Numbered from the stretch's first letter, positions 45,704-57,597 are shown. The stretch is DNA of 64,000 nucleotides from Morinoia aosen (GCA_030386875.1 CM059575.1:43368859-43432858), one strand, 5' to 3'. Notes: generated from the letters alone by a model not told the origin. Numbers and translations: made by a program.

Positions 45704-46051
45704 AAATGGTTTTACTTGTTTTACTTTGAAATCTTATGTAATCCTATTTTTATGTTTTCTTCATTAGTAGCAAATGCTCGATATTCTAAATATTCAACAC
45801 TATTGTATTGAATCATTACCTTAGAGTTCAATATTTACAACATCAAACAAGTTCCAACTAACTGAAGTCGGTCATTCAGCAGTGCATGTGCAAGACTTGA
45901 TCGCATATTGTTTGCATATAAATGCAAGTACTGTGCATACGACACTCCGCAACCGCATATATGTAACCTCAAGCCGCATATTTTATGCGCGCATAATTTC
46001 ATATGCGCTTGCATACATGCACGTGCATATTGGCACAGTTCTAGTTATGAG

Positions 46052-49000
46052 AATATTAGAACGAAAGATGTAATGCAATACGGTTTCTCGCTTCAACATC
46101 AACAGATCAGGTAAGGAAGAGTGTCTCTTTCCTGTTATAAAAATTTGCTCAATAACTCAATCTCCCTTTATCGGGGAATTTGCTTTTTCTCAAACTGTGG
46201 CGAATGAAAGTCATTGATAGATGAAAACTTTGTTATTCAACATTTTATTGATAATTACGAAGCAATACTGAAATGAACCGTTCTCGATCACTGCCTTTCG
46301 TGAGCTGCTTCTTGAATTGTACATCTCTCACCATCTCGTCGGTGACTACTGTGCTTCAGTGATAATTTGTTTTTCTGATTCCGAGCGCGGATTGTAAAGG
46401 CAATTTTTCCAGAGTTCTTCTTTTCCGGTGAGCGGCATGCAACGAATATTCCATTTTTAATATCATTGTTTTTATTTCAAGGATTTATTCAAGACATAGT
46501 TGCTTACTGTCTAATCAATTGCTATTAGACTAAAGTGCGGAAGTACCAGATGTGATATAGATTCATTTCCAACGTATAGTTTGCGTATCGTAGTGGATGT
46601 TTTCTCACTAAACTATCATCTAACGCATCTTGGCAGCCTTGGAACATGCGTCACCCCATCAAGAGGATACAACTCTTATACCGGTGGGCATCAGTGGTCC
46701 CTGGGGAGCGATGCAAATTTCTGAAAAAAGGTTAGGAGTATTTTCTTGAAAAGAATCCTTTTTTACTACGAACATCTTTTCTTTGGGTCAGTGCTGTCGT
46801 TTTTCCAACACCTCTTACTATCTTCAACTTTATTTTGTTTTCCTAACATTTTTCCTAACTTACCGCTTATATGCTCAAAGAGTGTTGTGAGGGAACACAC
46901 CTTGTGCATAGATTCCCATTTCTCTTAACCCCATATAAAATGGGTCCTTATTTCTTCCTTCCTTTCTTTGAAGCACCTGTGTTGAGGTTAGGGAGGCTTG
47001 AAATAGCTCATCCAATCTATTTTTTCTGTTCACTGTTATTTTTTATTCCAGTTACGATTACTTGCTTCTTCGTCTTGTTTTTTGCATGAACTTTCATTCT
47101 TACTATTTCTATGTGCGGAGTGAGGGACCCTTACTTCTATTTTAAATCTGGAGCATTCCTCTTTCCACGTCTGGAAGCACCTTTGCTTTGTGGTAAGGGA
47201 AGCTTAAATTTACTTATTATCAAATCGTCAGCTTATGACGGTCTCTAACTGCCCACAACATACCACAGGCTGTGCTGAATGTGTATTTAGGACTTCGAAG
47301 CTTTGAAGCGAGCAAATTTGACGGCTTTTGTGCCACGTGCATGTTCACGACTGTGCCGTGCGTGCAACAAACTAATCTGATAGTTTCCAAAGGAAATGTA
47401 AGGGTTGGTGAAGGTCTATGTACTACATACTTTGTATAGAAGGTAAGTATTGACGCCTGTGCAATATAATTTACTATTGTTGCGAAGTTAAGAATTTACA
47501 CCGGCTGCACAACTGCCCCTCGCCAGTCGTGGAGAACCAAACCAGGAAAGTTTGGCAGCGCAAGACAACGGCTTGCCCAACGGCCGAGATCGGGCTGTGA
47601 TCAAACATTTTGGTCAAGCAAGGTCCCAAGGACGCGGATAGTTGTGAGCTGAAGAGCCAAACATATTATTTAAGAATAGATTAATTTTTTTGTGCAAAAT
47701 TAATTGTTAAGAAGTTCATCAATTAGCAATATTTTAGCCTTTCATAGATCAATACTGTAGCAACATTTCAGCAATTCTTTCATTTAGAGATCAGCAATAT
47801 TACAGAAATTCTTCCATTTAGAGATCAGCAATATTACAGCAATTCTTCCATTTAGAGATTATCAATGTTATTCCTGCTCAATCCTTTCCCTCTATTATTA
47901 AGGCGCGGCTACATAATGCGTTTTTTACTGCGCAACTCGACGCGAAGCAGCGGGGGTCAGTTGCACGCCGCGGCCCGGAGGGTGTGAATGCGGCTAAACG
48001 TGCGCTCTTGTCAGTACAAATATAACTGTCGCATGTGCGATAAGGAAGAAAATGAAACTATACGAAGAAAACACAGGAACGACAAGGATGACTCACGCTA
48101 CTTGTCTATTTCCTTCATGTATAAGTAATTTACAGTCAATCAAAGACATAACTACCCAACAATGTTTCATAGTGACGATTACTAATTTCGGTTTACGCTA
48201 TCTAATTAACAAGAATCAGGGTTGGTGTGTTCGAGATTAATGCTATATATTTTTAAAAAACTATGCACGATTTTCATTTTTGATTACATTTTTATTTACT
48301 CGAGTACAAATGCTATCGGAGGAATTATTCAACTAGTATAATTTTTTATATACAAATGAATAATAAACACAACTTACCTAAGCAACTATTTGGCTATGCA
48401 AATTTGATGTTTACTGTAGGCTCTCTGCTTCATCATTAAGAAATGACAACATATCATAGCAAGATTGGGTAGGTCGCTGTACATCCTCTGTACCTGCTTC
48501 TATTTTTTTAAATGCCTAACATTTTATTAGGCTTAAAAGTACTGTGTCCTCAATATGTGAATTTTCTTACATCATATCAACTCTCAATGGCTTCTCAGGG
48601 TCTAGAGATTTTAATATAGTTTTGTAAGCTAAATTTTGCGAGTTTAAATCTTTATACATTGAATTTTTTACGTTTAAAAGGCATTCCTTTGCTTTAAATT
48701 GGTCTCTGAACTGGAAATTTTACGTGTTCCCTTTACCACGTTTACTGGTATCAACTTCAGCGATCATATTTTGGGTTAAAGGGAAAACGAAAACAGACAA
48801 GGATTTGATATATATGGTACCTTTATGAATTTAGTTGTACCTCGTTGACCCGCACCTTCACGAGGTGATACTGTTAGTATAGCCAGCTGTCGTATGTTTA
48901 CAATTTCGATTGCAATTATTCATTTTCTTTTATTATTATTCCACAAATAGGTTACTGGCTAGCACCAACGCGGACGGCGCCCTCTAACATCAGGGTTATC

Positions 49001-49110
49001 TTTCACTATTTTTCCTCGGAACTAGTACTAAGGACATACTTGTGAATTAGAGGTCTTCACCTCCAACATTCTCGAGGGCCCTTGCTCGACAAGGGCCCCT
49101 CATTCTTTTC
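46052..49110. other. Spacer without recognisable gene
   Basis: About 3 kb. It holds the 34-bp minisatellite at 47745-47865, a GC-rich segment at 47890-48010 that resembles transposon-end sequence but has no partner, and a GC-rich patch at 47510-47650. Open frames of 60-72 codons show no domain. A hairpin (GAGGGCCCTTG, CTCGA, CAAGGGCCC) lies at 49074-49101 just upstream of the I-like LINE ORF1 and may be in its 5-prime UTR. Confidence 0.4.
47745..47865. repeat. 34-bp minisatellite
   Basis: Three to four units of a 34-bp motif (AGCAATATTACAG, AATTCTTCCATTTAGAGATC), with the two central units nearly identical. Confidence 0.85.
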
Positions 49111-49117
49111 CAATTAG

Positions 49118-51067
49118 ATGGTATTTTCAAGTACCATGAACAGCTCACCAGAAATGTTTTATCAGGCCCGTACTGAGGCTGGTGAATGCAATACACAAAC
49201 AAAACATGATAACCAACCGCGGGGTTCCTACACTGGAGCTACCTCAAAGACTCATGAACCTGACTCCTCTCAACTAACCACTGCTGGAACCTTGGAGACG
49301 TCAGCGGGCGCTCCGAACAATTCAACTGGCTCGTGGACTACGATCACTAGAGGAAACCGGAGAAGGAAAACTGTCCGAGAAACTCAAATGATCTCACTTG
49401 ATGAACTCTTCCAACCGAAACGACCATATTTTCAGAAATAGTTTACCTTGAAATTTCCCGGGATTAACATTTCCTCAGACCTCTATATTATTAAAACACA
49501 TGCTGAAATCAAGACTCAGCTTGGGCACGTATCTAGAATCAGAGTGGCAGGCAGGGGCACACTACTTTTAGAGTCCGGCAATCCATCGCAGTCTACTAAG
49601 ATCCTAGCACTTCGAAGATTGGGCGGACGGGAAGTCATAGTTGAACCCCATAGGACCTTCAATATTGTTAAAGGTGTAGTCCGCAGCAAAGCCTTCGCTC
49701 AACACACAGAGGAGGAGCTGAAAGACCATCATCTTCCACGAGGAGTAATAGATGTTAAACGAATACAAATCAAAGAAAACGGCGAACTCACACCAACAAA
49801 TACTTACATCCTTACCTTCCAACTTAACGAAAAACCACATTCAGTACATCTCTCAAACTGGTTCTCTGAGTGCGTTGAAGAGTATGACCACCGATCCCAG
49901 CAGTGCTTTAAGTGCCAGAGATATGGCCATGTGGCTAAGTACTGTAGGCGAGAAGAGGAGGTATATATGCGCCAGATGTGGCCTCTCAGGACACAAGAAG
50001 GCTCGCTGCACCAACCCTGTCAACTACTTTCTTTGCACCGATGAACATTATTCTAACGATAAAACTTGTCCCAAATTTAAATGTAAAAGTGCCATAGTTA
50101 ACCTCCAGATGCGAGAGAGGATGCCACGTAATGAGGCTATGGACGTGACGGTAACTCAGAACCCTGTGTACAAAACCCTAGCTCTACTCAAGGCAAGAAA
50201 AAACACAACCCTTGGGAAACTCCCAAAGTGTAAGCCCCCATAAAACTTTCTCCTCGGTAACAGCAGCGCGGGACCTGAATCAAGAAGAAGAGGTACGCAA
50301 TACTATAGATATCGAAAAGACAGCTGTGACAACACAGACAAGACATCAACGTTCACCGAAACCGAACTCACAGACAACTGCTCCAGCAAGACTAGAAGCT
50401 ACATCCAGCGAGACTCTCGCTAATACTAACCTGAAGAACTGCCACCCAGCGGTACAAACTCCAATTACGTCGTCAGACATGCAAGCAAATTCCTTCCCGA
50501 GAACTAACCAGTGTCCTATTGCTGATACGGAAAACTCGAATTTAGAAGAAAGAAGCGCTTCACGGGGAAGTGCAGCCACAATGGTACCAAAAATACTACC
50601 CAAATATAATGACTCTGAAACTGGAATGGAGACATCCCTCGCGGACATCAAGCGAAAACGTAACTCATCCACTTCACCATTGCGTGGAGAGAAGCTTACT
50701 AAATTGACAGCCATAGAACACCCACCCTCCGTAAAAGAACGCATATCTACTGAGGTGGTGCTTTCGCCGGCTGGAGCTTGGCGGCCGCTCATTGGGGGTA
50801 GAGCTGCTGCCGACTGGGACGGAGCGCTCGTCTGCTGCGGTGAGACGCCCGCCTACGACGGGGGAGCGCCGGTCCACTTCGGTGGAGCACTTGAACCCTT
50901 CACCGGTATTTCCATCACCGGCGACAAATCAAACACCCGCGGGTAAGTCGCCTTATGTCAAAATACCAGTCATTGGGAGTGGTCGATCTCAGTATACCAA
51001 ACCTAAAACTACATCAGACAAAAAGAAAAGCAGTAGAGACTCCGTTGCTTCTACTTCTTGCCGTTAA
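49118..51067 (+). pseudogene. I-like LINE ORF1 (gag-like) with zinc knuckles
   Basis: It starts ATG (MVFSSTMNSSPEMF). The frame has a TAG at 49439-49441, then continues to a CX2CX4HX4C knuckle (CFKCQRYGHVAKYC, about 49906-49947). After a frameshift near 49960 a second knuckle, CARCGLSGHKKARC, and a third Cys-rich block (CTDEHYSNDKTCPKFKC) follow. This three-knuckle pattern is typical of I/Jockey-clade ORF1 proteins that bind LINE RNA. After a second shift the tail (50212-51067) is Ser/Pro/Thr-rich and basic, including a low-complexity Gly/Ala/Asp stretch near 50790-50900. The spacing to ORF2 is about 15 nt. Stops and shifts make it inactive. Confidence 0.8.
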
Positions 51068-53123
51068 AACTTATTTCCATTGATGAAAATTTCCCTTAAC
51101 TGTTTCTTACAGTGGAACTTACAGTTGTATTTTACTAAATTCAGCGAATTGAAACTTATCCTCCAACAATACTCACCAGCATGCGTTTGCTTGCAAGAAA
51201 CTCTAATACACAATCGCAATGCTCAACCACCATCACAATTCCAACTAATAAAAGCCGCACCAGTCCACAAGGGCGGACATGAGAGAGGCGTTGCCATTCT
51301 GATCCATCAAAGAATACCATTCAACATAGTTCAGTTAAATACCAATCTACAAGCAACAGCAGTTAAGATAGACGTCTCTAAAAACAAATACTATATGCTC
51401 ATTATATCTACCCCATATACCAGTCCTTCAAGAAGATCTTAATAACCTTATAAATCAATTAACCCCCCAATTCATTATTATGGGTGATCTGAATGCCAAA
51501 AGCATGACTTGGGGTTCCCAAGTGACAGATCAGAGGGGGCGAATGATGGAAGAATTGCATCTCGAGCGTAATCTATCAATTTTTAAATGATGGTGCTCCG
51601 ACCCACTACCATGTACAAACTAATACTTACTCGATAATAGATTTAACAATAACCTCTTCAGGTTGCATGATGAACTTTAATTGCACTACACTAACAGAAC
51701 TGCACGACAGTGATCACTACCCTATTCTTCTCGGTCTTAAAACACTATCAGTCGATACTGAACTACCAGACCGCTTCGATACCCGGCGAGCAGACTGGCA
51801 ACTATTCAAAGAACTGACGTCTACAAACATAACAGTTGGAGATATCCCTAACATTGATAATTTAGTGGTTTCTATTTCACGGATTCTTGCAGACGCTGCA
51901 AAACGTTCTGTACCGTTGAAATCTTCCAACATAAAGAAACCCCCTCCCCTTGTTCCTTGGTTTAACGACGCATGTAAGGAGGCCCGACGCCCCAGATTAC
52001 GTGCTGAGCGTGCTTTGAAGAGCAGATATTCAATTGAAAGTAAAATAGTGTACAATTTTGCAAAGGCCAGATGCCGTTATATCTTCAACCAATCACGGAG
52101 AGAATCGTGGAAAAATTACGTCTGTTCAATTAACAGTCAAACTTCTACCAATCAAGTGTGGAGGTAGTGGGAAAAAGATTGGGAAATATACATTTCAACC
52201 AACACCAGTTTTAGAAATACCTGGCAGGGGTAAAGTCACTGCCCACAATGAAGTGGTAGAGGAATTAGCAGCTCATTTTGCCTCGGCATCTGAAAATAAC
52301 TACTCAAACGATTTTTTGCGGCATAAAGCTCACATAGAAAGCAGACCTATCTTTTTTAATATTGATGAACCTGAAAACATTACAAAACAAAGTTTACGAT
52401 GTGAGTACTTCAATGTGCTCTGTCCACAACTCGGGATAGTAGCCCGGGAGAAGATCAGGTAACTTATTCAATGCTGAAGTCCGCCCATCCTTCTTTACAA
52501 TCTTTATTATTGAACACACATAACAAAATCGATTCAGAACAACTTTTACCTTCAGCTTGGAAAACAGCAATAATCGTTCCCATCTTAAAACCTTGAAAAG
52601 ATACAAACAATCCATCAAACTACCGTCCAATATCACTGACTAGATGTCTCTATAAACTCCTGGAAAAAATGGTCAATGCCAGATTAATGTGGATACTGGA
52701 GCAAACCCAGTGTTGGGTGCACCGCAACAAGTTGCGGCCGCAATTGCGATCGCAACTTTTTCTGTTGCAGTTGCGGTTGCGCCGCAACAATTTTTGGAAA
52801 GTTACGAACCTATTGCGATCGCAACATTTTTCGACGTGTTAGGCCACAACTCGCAACCGCAACATCCCGATGGTAATTTAATTTTTAAAATAACTTCAAT
52901 AAAGTTTAATACGCGTTTCATTTTCGTTTGAAACTAAACCGTACAGGGTACAACCCATCTGGCAACTGTTTATTATTAGTATTAGGCGATGCAGTGATAC
53001 GCATGCACTTTGCTCACAGTATATAAGTATATTTAATGTATTCATTATATAACATATGTTATTAGGAATGATGTGAGTTGTAAGTGAAAAATTACGTGTT
53101 ATACTGCAAATCTGCATAGCTAG

Positions 53124-53659
53124 ATGTTGCGATTTGCCAATGTACTTCACAACGACGATTTTATCTTGGCGTCCTCTCTGCATCCACATTTTAAGCTAAA
53201 ATGGCTAAACGAAGCACAAAGAGTGGAAGTAATAACGAAAAAACTAATCGCCTACCTTAACAACAGATCGGAAAATGTTTTTCAGCTGAGGAGAGCAGTG
53301 CCGAGGACGTAGATGACGAAGATGACTTCTTCAACGTCGTAATGATATCGGATGATAAGGAAAAAACGAAGAAAAGATCGTTGAAACAAGTCAATGATTG
53401 GCTGAAACAGGCAGTAATCAACAGAACTAGCCACCCTGATGTTCAGTAAGCGATGTTTCCTTCAAGTGAATCTGTCGCTTCGTTCATCCAATTTAACACG
53501 CCAATACCATCGAGCGCTGCGGTCAAACGACTGTTCTCCTTGAACGAAAAAATTTTGAAACCACGACATGCTCGGCTTTCAGACAAACATTTTGAAATGT
53601 TAGCATTTTTGAAAGGCAACATTGATCGTCATTACAGTGCATTGACATTGCCACATTGA
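53124..53659 (+). pseudogene. hAT transposase fragments
   Basis: Block 1 (53124-53312) reads FANVLHNDDFILASSLHPHF then KLKWLNEAQRVEV, a central hAT transposase segment. After an out-of-frame acidic stretch, block 2 (about 53453-53659) reads TPIPSSAAVKRLFSLNEKIL then KPRHARLSDKHFEMLAFLKGN, the C-terminal dimerisation domain. The N-terminal DNA-binding and catalytic parts are deleted. The two blocks are in different frames. Confidence 0.85.
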
Positions 53660-53788
53660 GATCATGAACCTATATTAAATCATAACAGAGGAACAACAAA
53701 AAGAAGAGGAATATCATATGTTACAGGAGCACATGGATGGATTTTCTTTATGCGTCATATAGGCTGTAAAAATATTCTGCGCGTTTCT

Positions 53789-54077
53789 GTTTCCTTTTTT
53801 TTTGCTATAAATACGGAACTCCTATGAAAATATAGCTACTAGCTAGGTACCTTTTCAATATTATTATTATTATTATAAAATGAAATTCATTTTATTATTC
53901 ATGCTATATTTACAAATGAAACTTTTCTTTCTTTCCTATTTTTTTGCAATATATATACGGAACTCATATGAAAATATAGCTACTAGCTAGGTACCTTTTC
54001 AACATTATTATCATTAGAAAATGGAATTCATTTTATTGTTCATGCTATATTTACAGATGAAACGTTTCTTTCTGTAT
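53789..54077. repeat. 144-bp tandem duplication in hAT
   Basis: Two copies, about 53789-53932 and 53933-54077, share CGGAACTC-TATGAAAATATAG, a CTACTAGCTAGGTACC block and a TTCATGCTATATTTAC block, with small differences and a shorter ATT run in the second copy. Confidence 0.88.
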
Positions 54078-54662
54078 CTTGTTATTTCATTCAATTCTAG
54101 TCCACACATTTACTCGATCTATTAATTTTTTTACTAAAACAATGCACTATTTTTAATATCTTAATATTATTTTTTATTCATAGCAATATATACGCAAAAT
54201 AAATTGAATAATATTCAAGTAAATTATATTTATTAATTAAAAAGTTGCGGTTGCGAGTTGCGACGCAACTTTTTTTGTGGTGTTGCGGTTGCGGTTGCGC
54301 CGCAACATTTTAAAAGTTGCGGGCCCAACACTGAGCAAACCCAAAAAATATCCCCAAAACAATCAGGCTTCCAAAGAAATCGATGCACTATTGACAACAT
54401 AGCGAAATTTGAGCAGGATGTCTTAACTCCTTTCGAGAATAGGCGACAGGTGATAGCGATCTTCTTCGATATAAAGAAAGCCTACGATACGGCCTGGCGA
54501 CATGGGCTGTTGAAAACACTAACCAGGTGGAACATCTAGGGAAATCTACTCAAATTCATAGCTAACTTTCTAGCTGATAGACTTATAAAAGTACGAGTAG
54601 GCCGCACCTTATCCACACCATTTCCGATCAATGAAGGAATCCCGTAGGGCAGCATACTATCT

Positions 54663-55030
54663 TGCACCTGCTTCATAAGAAAGAAAAAAAAAAGAAGAAA
54701 AACACTTTATTTTCAATAGAGATTGTACAAAAGTACAATCAATAGTTTTTAAATATCTTAAAGTTAGTACACTTAGATGATACATACGCATGAGTATTGT
54801 AATACCCATGTCACTAGTCGAAAAGAAATGCTTGAGGGTAATATACTCCTAATGTTGCTTAATCTACATCTGGTGATAATATAATAATAATTATAAGATA
54901 CAACACAATATCATGGACAATGCATTTTCATTGTGGGGTGGAAACACTTCTGATAGTTTACATGTAAATGACCTAAAACTTTGAAATTCATGACGCCAGG
55001 AAGTAATATTAGAAATTGCTTGTTTCAGGA
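54663..55030 (-). mobile_element. LINE 3-prime terminal module, antisense
   Basis: Its reverse complement aligns along about 330 bases with 63440-63785, including the CTTCCTGGCGTCA-like start, CCCACAATGAAAATGCA, TTTCGACTAGTGACATG, both terminal hairpins, an ATTGAAAATAAA signal and a T/C-rich tail. Tail-first abutment against the I-like LINE at 54662 suggests insertion by target-primed reverse transcription in the opposite direction. The upstream part of this copy (55030-55620) is not recognisable. Confidence 0.82.
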
Positions 55031-56044
55031 CCGTGTTCATCTTTCACCGTGAACGCACGCTCCATGTCACCGGAGCTAAATTGTTTCAGAATGTAAGGGA
55101 AGGAAAACTCCACGAAATACGAAATAAGAACTGTGTGTCCGTGAATGTGCCGTCTACCTAACTAAATGGTAAAAGTGAACTTTCAGTGTCTCGGTGATTC
55201 AATTATGATCATTTTAACAAGCAGATCAGAGTGGCGAGATGTGTAAACTTTGTGTTGCCCTCGCGGTGCCGGTGAGGTGCAGCTCGAACAAGCTCACCCC
55301 TGCTCCCTCCAGCCCCCATCCATCCCTCCAAAACACCTCGACTCTTAACGTGGAACAACAATTGCAGTTATCTCCAGATACAAAATAGAAAGGGTGCTCT
55401 GGCAAACTCGAATCTTTTAAAAAATAATGGTGACGATTTTTTGTGAACTATTTTTTGTTACAATAGAGCATGAATGTTGAAAAATTTCTAATGTACACAT
55501 TCAATTTTTGATTCACCAAATTAGCTTACATTATTATCATGTTCTTTTGATGGACAATTTTGGTTAACTATTGATGTTAAATGTGAGAAGGATAAAAAAC
55601 TTCTTCTTCTTTGAAGGAACTTTTTAATTTAAAAATTCAATAAACTTGATCCAGCAACTTCGGAAATAGCTTACCCTGTTAAACATAGGAAGCCTGTGTT
55701 CACAAACAGAACATAATTCTACAATGTGAAGTAAACTTAAACTATACGAAGTTTCTCGTACAGCTCACCAGAGCAATCTTCTGATGGAAAAGTTGAAGTT
55801 CTTTTTCTTTTTTCTTTTCTTTTCTCTTTTCTTCCCCAAGCAGGACAGCAAGCAACGCTGCTTTGCCGACCGCAAGCATCCTGCCCCTTCCCTCCCACTC
55901 ACCCTCTTTCCTCCTCTAGCTTACACCCCAACCCACCCTTGCTTTCCTACTGGCAGTTCCTTTTCATCTACCTTTAAAATGCGAGGTCTTCTACTTTAAC
56001 CCAATGAACAAAATTTAATTTTTTTCCTCTCTATCAACGTCACA
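55031..56044. other. No gene recognised
   Basis: About 1 kb. It includes a GC-rich patch at 55245-55340 and a long pyrimidine tract at 55800-55950 immediately upstream of the ORF1 start at 56045, possibly LINE 5-prime UTR. Apparent frames in the pyrimidine tract are low-complexity. Confidence 0.35.
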
Positions 56045-56712
56045 ATGTATCAATATAGAACTCGTTCAACTACTCGGAAGGTTGCCCCATCTGAAAAAAC
56101 AATATCCTCCTGTGCAGCTTCGTACGAAAAGCTCAGTAAAAAGCGTAAAGCACCAGCCATAAAGCGGAAAGGCAGACCTAAGAAATCCGCCCCTGTGAAT
56201 CCATCAGTTCAAGGTCCTCAAACACTCAAAACGAAAAATGCTTCTCGGACGTTCGTGAAGTCTGGTATCAGCAAGTGCTTCTCAGCCCCTGAAGCATCAC
56301 TAATGACTGAAAAATCAGAGTCATCCGACACGGGCGAAAATCTCTCAGGTGCTGCTTGTAATAATTCAGCTCCGAGTAATAATTCATCTTCTCAAGTTCC
56401 GAAACCTGCTACGGGCACACCCGAAGCGAGTTCAAGAAATTGCATACAAGCAAAACTCGACTCGGAACCCCACGCTTTGGACTGTGTCCGAGAAGATTCA
56501 TCATCCACAAAGCCAAGAATCTCTAGTAAAGAAGATGCCTCGTCATTGGCGGGAGCTGCCACAGCACCGCGAGCTCCTCCGTCTCGCCGAAACGATTGCG
56601 TCATGGCGACGTCTCCCCTGCCCTGCGTCACTGAGAAAGCTCAAAATCGTTCACCACCCACGAAAACAACAACGTCATCGTTAGAACGCGATAAAATTTT
56701 GGATGTGTGCAA
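56045..56712 (+). pseudogene. Basic, Ser/Pro-rich LINE ORF1 N-terminus
   Basis: About 222 codons start at an ATG (MYQYRTRSTTRKVAP). A strongly basic stretch (KKRKAPAIKRKGRPKKS, residues about 33-49) looks like a nuclear-localisation or RNA-binding patch. A long Ser/Thr/Pro-rich disordered region follows. At about 56713 the frame runs into the mariner fragment, so the natural C-terminus is displaced. The OTU-domain frame at 57598-58914 downstream of the mariner, followed by endonuclease/RT, is the likely continuation. This assignment is inference from order and orientation. No family match was recognised for the N-terminus itself. Confidence 0.5.
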
Positions 56713-57081
56713 CCAGTGGACGTGCCCTTGGAGACACGCAGGCGAATGAGGTTCCAGCATGACGGAGCGCCAGCACATTACTTTCGTGAAACACGCCTGA
56801 TCCTGAACGACCAATTTCAAAACCGATGGACTGGCAGAGGTGGTCCTGTAGCATGGCCAGCTAGGTCACCTGATTTGACGCCACTGGATTTCTTCTTGTG
56901 GGGAACCATGAAGGACTTCGTGTATGCCACTCCTGTTGAATCGGAACAGGATCTGGTTAGACGCATTGTGGACTCAGCTGGCCGTATTACGGAAATGCCT
57001 GGCGTGTTTCAATCTGTCAGGCGCTCACTGGCTGTTAGATGTCGTGAATGTGTTGAAGTTCATGGAGGCCATTTCGAGTAA
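56713..57081 (+). pseudogene. Mariner transposase C-terminal half
   Basis: 122 codons of catalytic core with two of the three Asp residues. It is open to its natural stop but lacks the N-terminal DNA-binding region and first Asp. It would bind and cut transposon ends if complete. Here it cannot act alone. It matches the conserved C-terminal blocks of the antisense copy at 8190-8405. Confidence 0.85.
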
Positions 57082-57505
57082 CTGTTGTTAAAAAACTGTA
57101 TTCAAGTTGTTCTTGCGTTAAAGTTCTTACATTAAAGTTTGTATTGATTATGTTTTTTACCTGTGTCCTGCAATGCTTGCTGATTGATGGTTAGCTTACA
57201 TGATAATAATTGATAATTACTCATTTATGACAATTTATTCGTATGTGTAAAACGTGTACACGCAAATTTCATTATGAAATTACAAAAATACTACATTAGT
57301 GGGGCCCAAAAACCTCTTTAACTATCAAAGGTAGCGCTAAAAATGGTGCGCACGTGCAATCCTACTTGAAGTTCTAATATTCTTCAAGTAACTATAACTC
57401 GAAAACTGAAGAGTTTTGGACATTTTGTCATTCATGAAAATCGATTTATTTTGAGTTTTTGTACCTAAGTTAAAAGTTTGTTCAAAGTAAAAAAAACACC
57501 CTGTA
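56713..57505 (+). mobile_element. Mariner-superfamily fragment, DD41D spacing
   Basis: The C-terminal half of a transposase (56713-57081) has FQHDGAPAH (second catalytic Asp), RGGPVAWPARSPDLTPLDFF (third Asp in PLD), GTMKDFVYATPV, EMPGVFQSVRRSL and VRCRECVE. It ends HGGHFE with no internal stop. Forty-one residues separate the two Asp residues, unlike the 34 of classical mariner. A 3-prime terminal sequence ending ACACCCTGTA lies at 57505, as in the element at 8.1-9.66 kb. The 5-prime half of the transposon is missing. Confidence 0.88.
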
Positions 57506-57597
57506 TAATTAATTTCAAAGGTTTGAGCCTTTTTGTCCCGTAACCTTACTAAGGTAAAAAATCTCATCATGTCAAAGAATGTTTTTTCCATATTTAT

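Larger units (their letters stand above)
32741..46043 (+). mobile_element. hAT transposon with nested Gypsy insertion
   Basis: Termini are TAGAGCTGTGCCA at the left and the reverse complement TAGAACTGTGCCA at the right. They are flanked by a perfect 8-bp target duplication GTTATGAG (32733-32740 and 46044-46051), the hAT hallmark. Both ends carry dense GCATA/TGCATATGCA arrays. A hAT dimerisation-domain trace (YGVERVFSQYKIIHADKQ) on the plus strand lies at about 45312-45415. Removing the Gypsy element (33805-44622), the SINE and the extra duplication copy leaves about 1.9 kb. Left-side transposase sequence (33000-33800) is too decayed to recognise. Confidence 0.88.
52708..54333 (+). mobile_element. 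hAT transposon, internally deleted
   Basis: 1626 bp with terminal repeats CAGTGTTGGG / CCCAACACTG and a perfect 8-bp target duplication AGCAAACC (52700-52707 and 54334-54341). Excising it restores LINE RT coding across the site. The ends carry dense GTTGCG arrays, including TTGCGATCGCAA at 52744-52755 and 52813-52824. Inside are two hAT transposase fragments and a 144-bp tandem duplication (about 53789-54077). It is too short and broken to encode an active transposase. Confidence 0.95.
49118..54662 (+). mobile_element. I-like LINE, 3-prime truncated, split by hAT
   Basis: A plus-strand non-LTR element with a long ORF1 ending in zinc knuckles and a basic tail (49118-51067). ORF2 starts at 51083 with endonuclease then RT, interrupted by a hAT element at 52708-54333. 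The RT resumes at 54342 and ends at about 54662, where antisense 3-prime sequence of another LINE abuts. The GFQRNRCTIDN and FFDIKKAYDTAWRHG motifs point to the I/Jockey side of the LINE tree. The second half of the RT and any RNase H are missing. Confidence 0.82.
51083..54662 (+). pseudogene. I-like LINE ORF2 (endonuclease-RT), hAT-split
   Basis: From the ATG at 51083: endonuclease with LQWNLQ, VCLQET, RGVAILIHQ, the MGDLNAKSMTWGS catalytic block (about 51480-51520) and SDHYPILLGL (about 51709). The linker is at 51720-52160 (WFNDACKEARRPR), then decayed sequence. RT begins near 52490 with SAWKTAIIVPILKP and NYRPISLTRCLYKLLEKMV. It is cut at 52700 and resumes at 54342 with SGFQRNRCTIDNI, FFDIKKAYDTAWRHG and INEGIP-GSILSC (stop in place of Gln). 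It ends before the catalytic YADD block. There are multiple stops and frameshifts. Confidence 0.8.

Noticed and set aside
47890-48010. GC-rich transposon-end-like segment
   Set aside because: No matching inverted end or target duplication could be found within the window.
50346-50792. 148-codon antisense frame over LINE ORF1 tail
   Set aside because: Shadow of a Ser/Pro-rich sense region; no motif.
55784-55999. 71-codon frame in the pyrimidine tract
   Set aside because: Almost purely Phe/Leu/Pro/Ser from a T/C run; low complexity.
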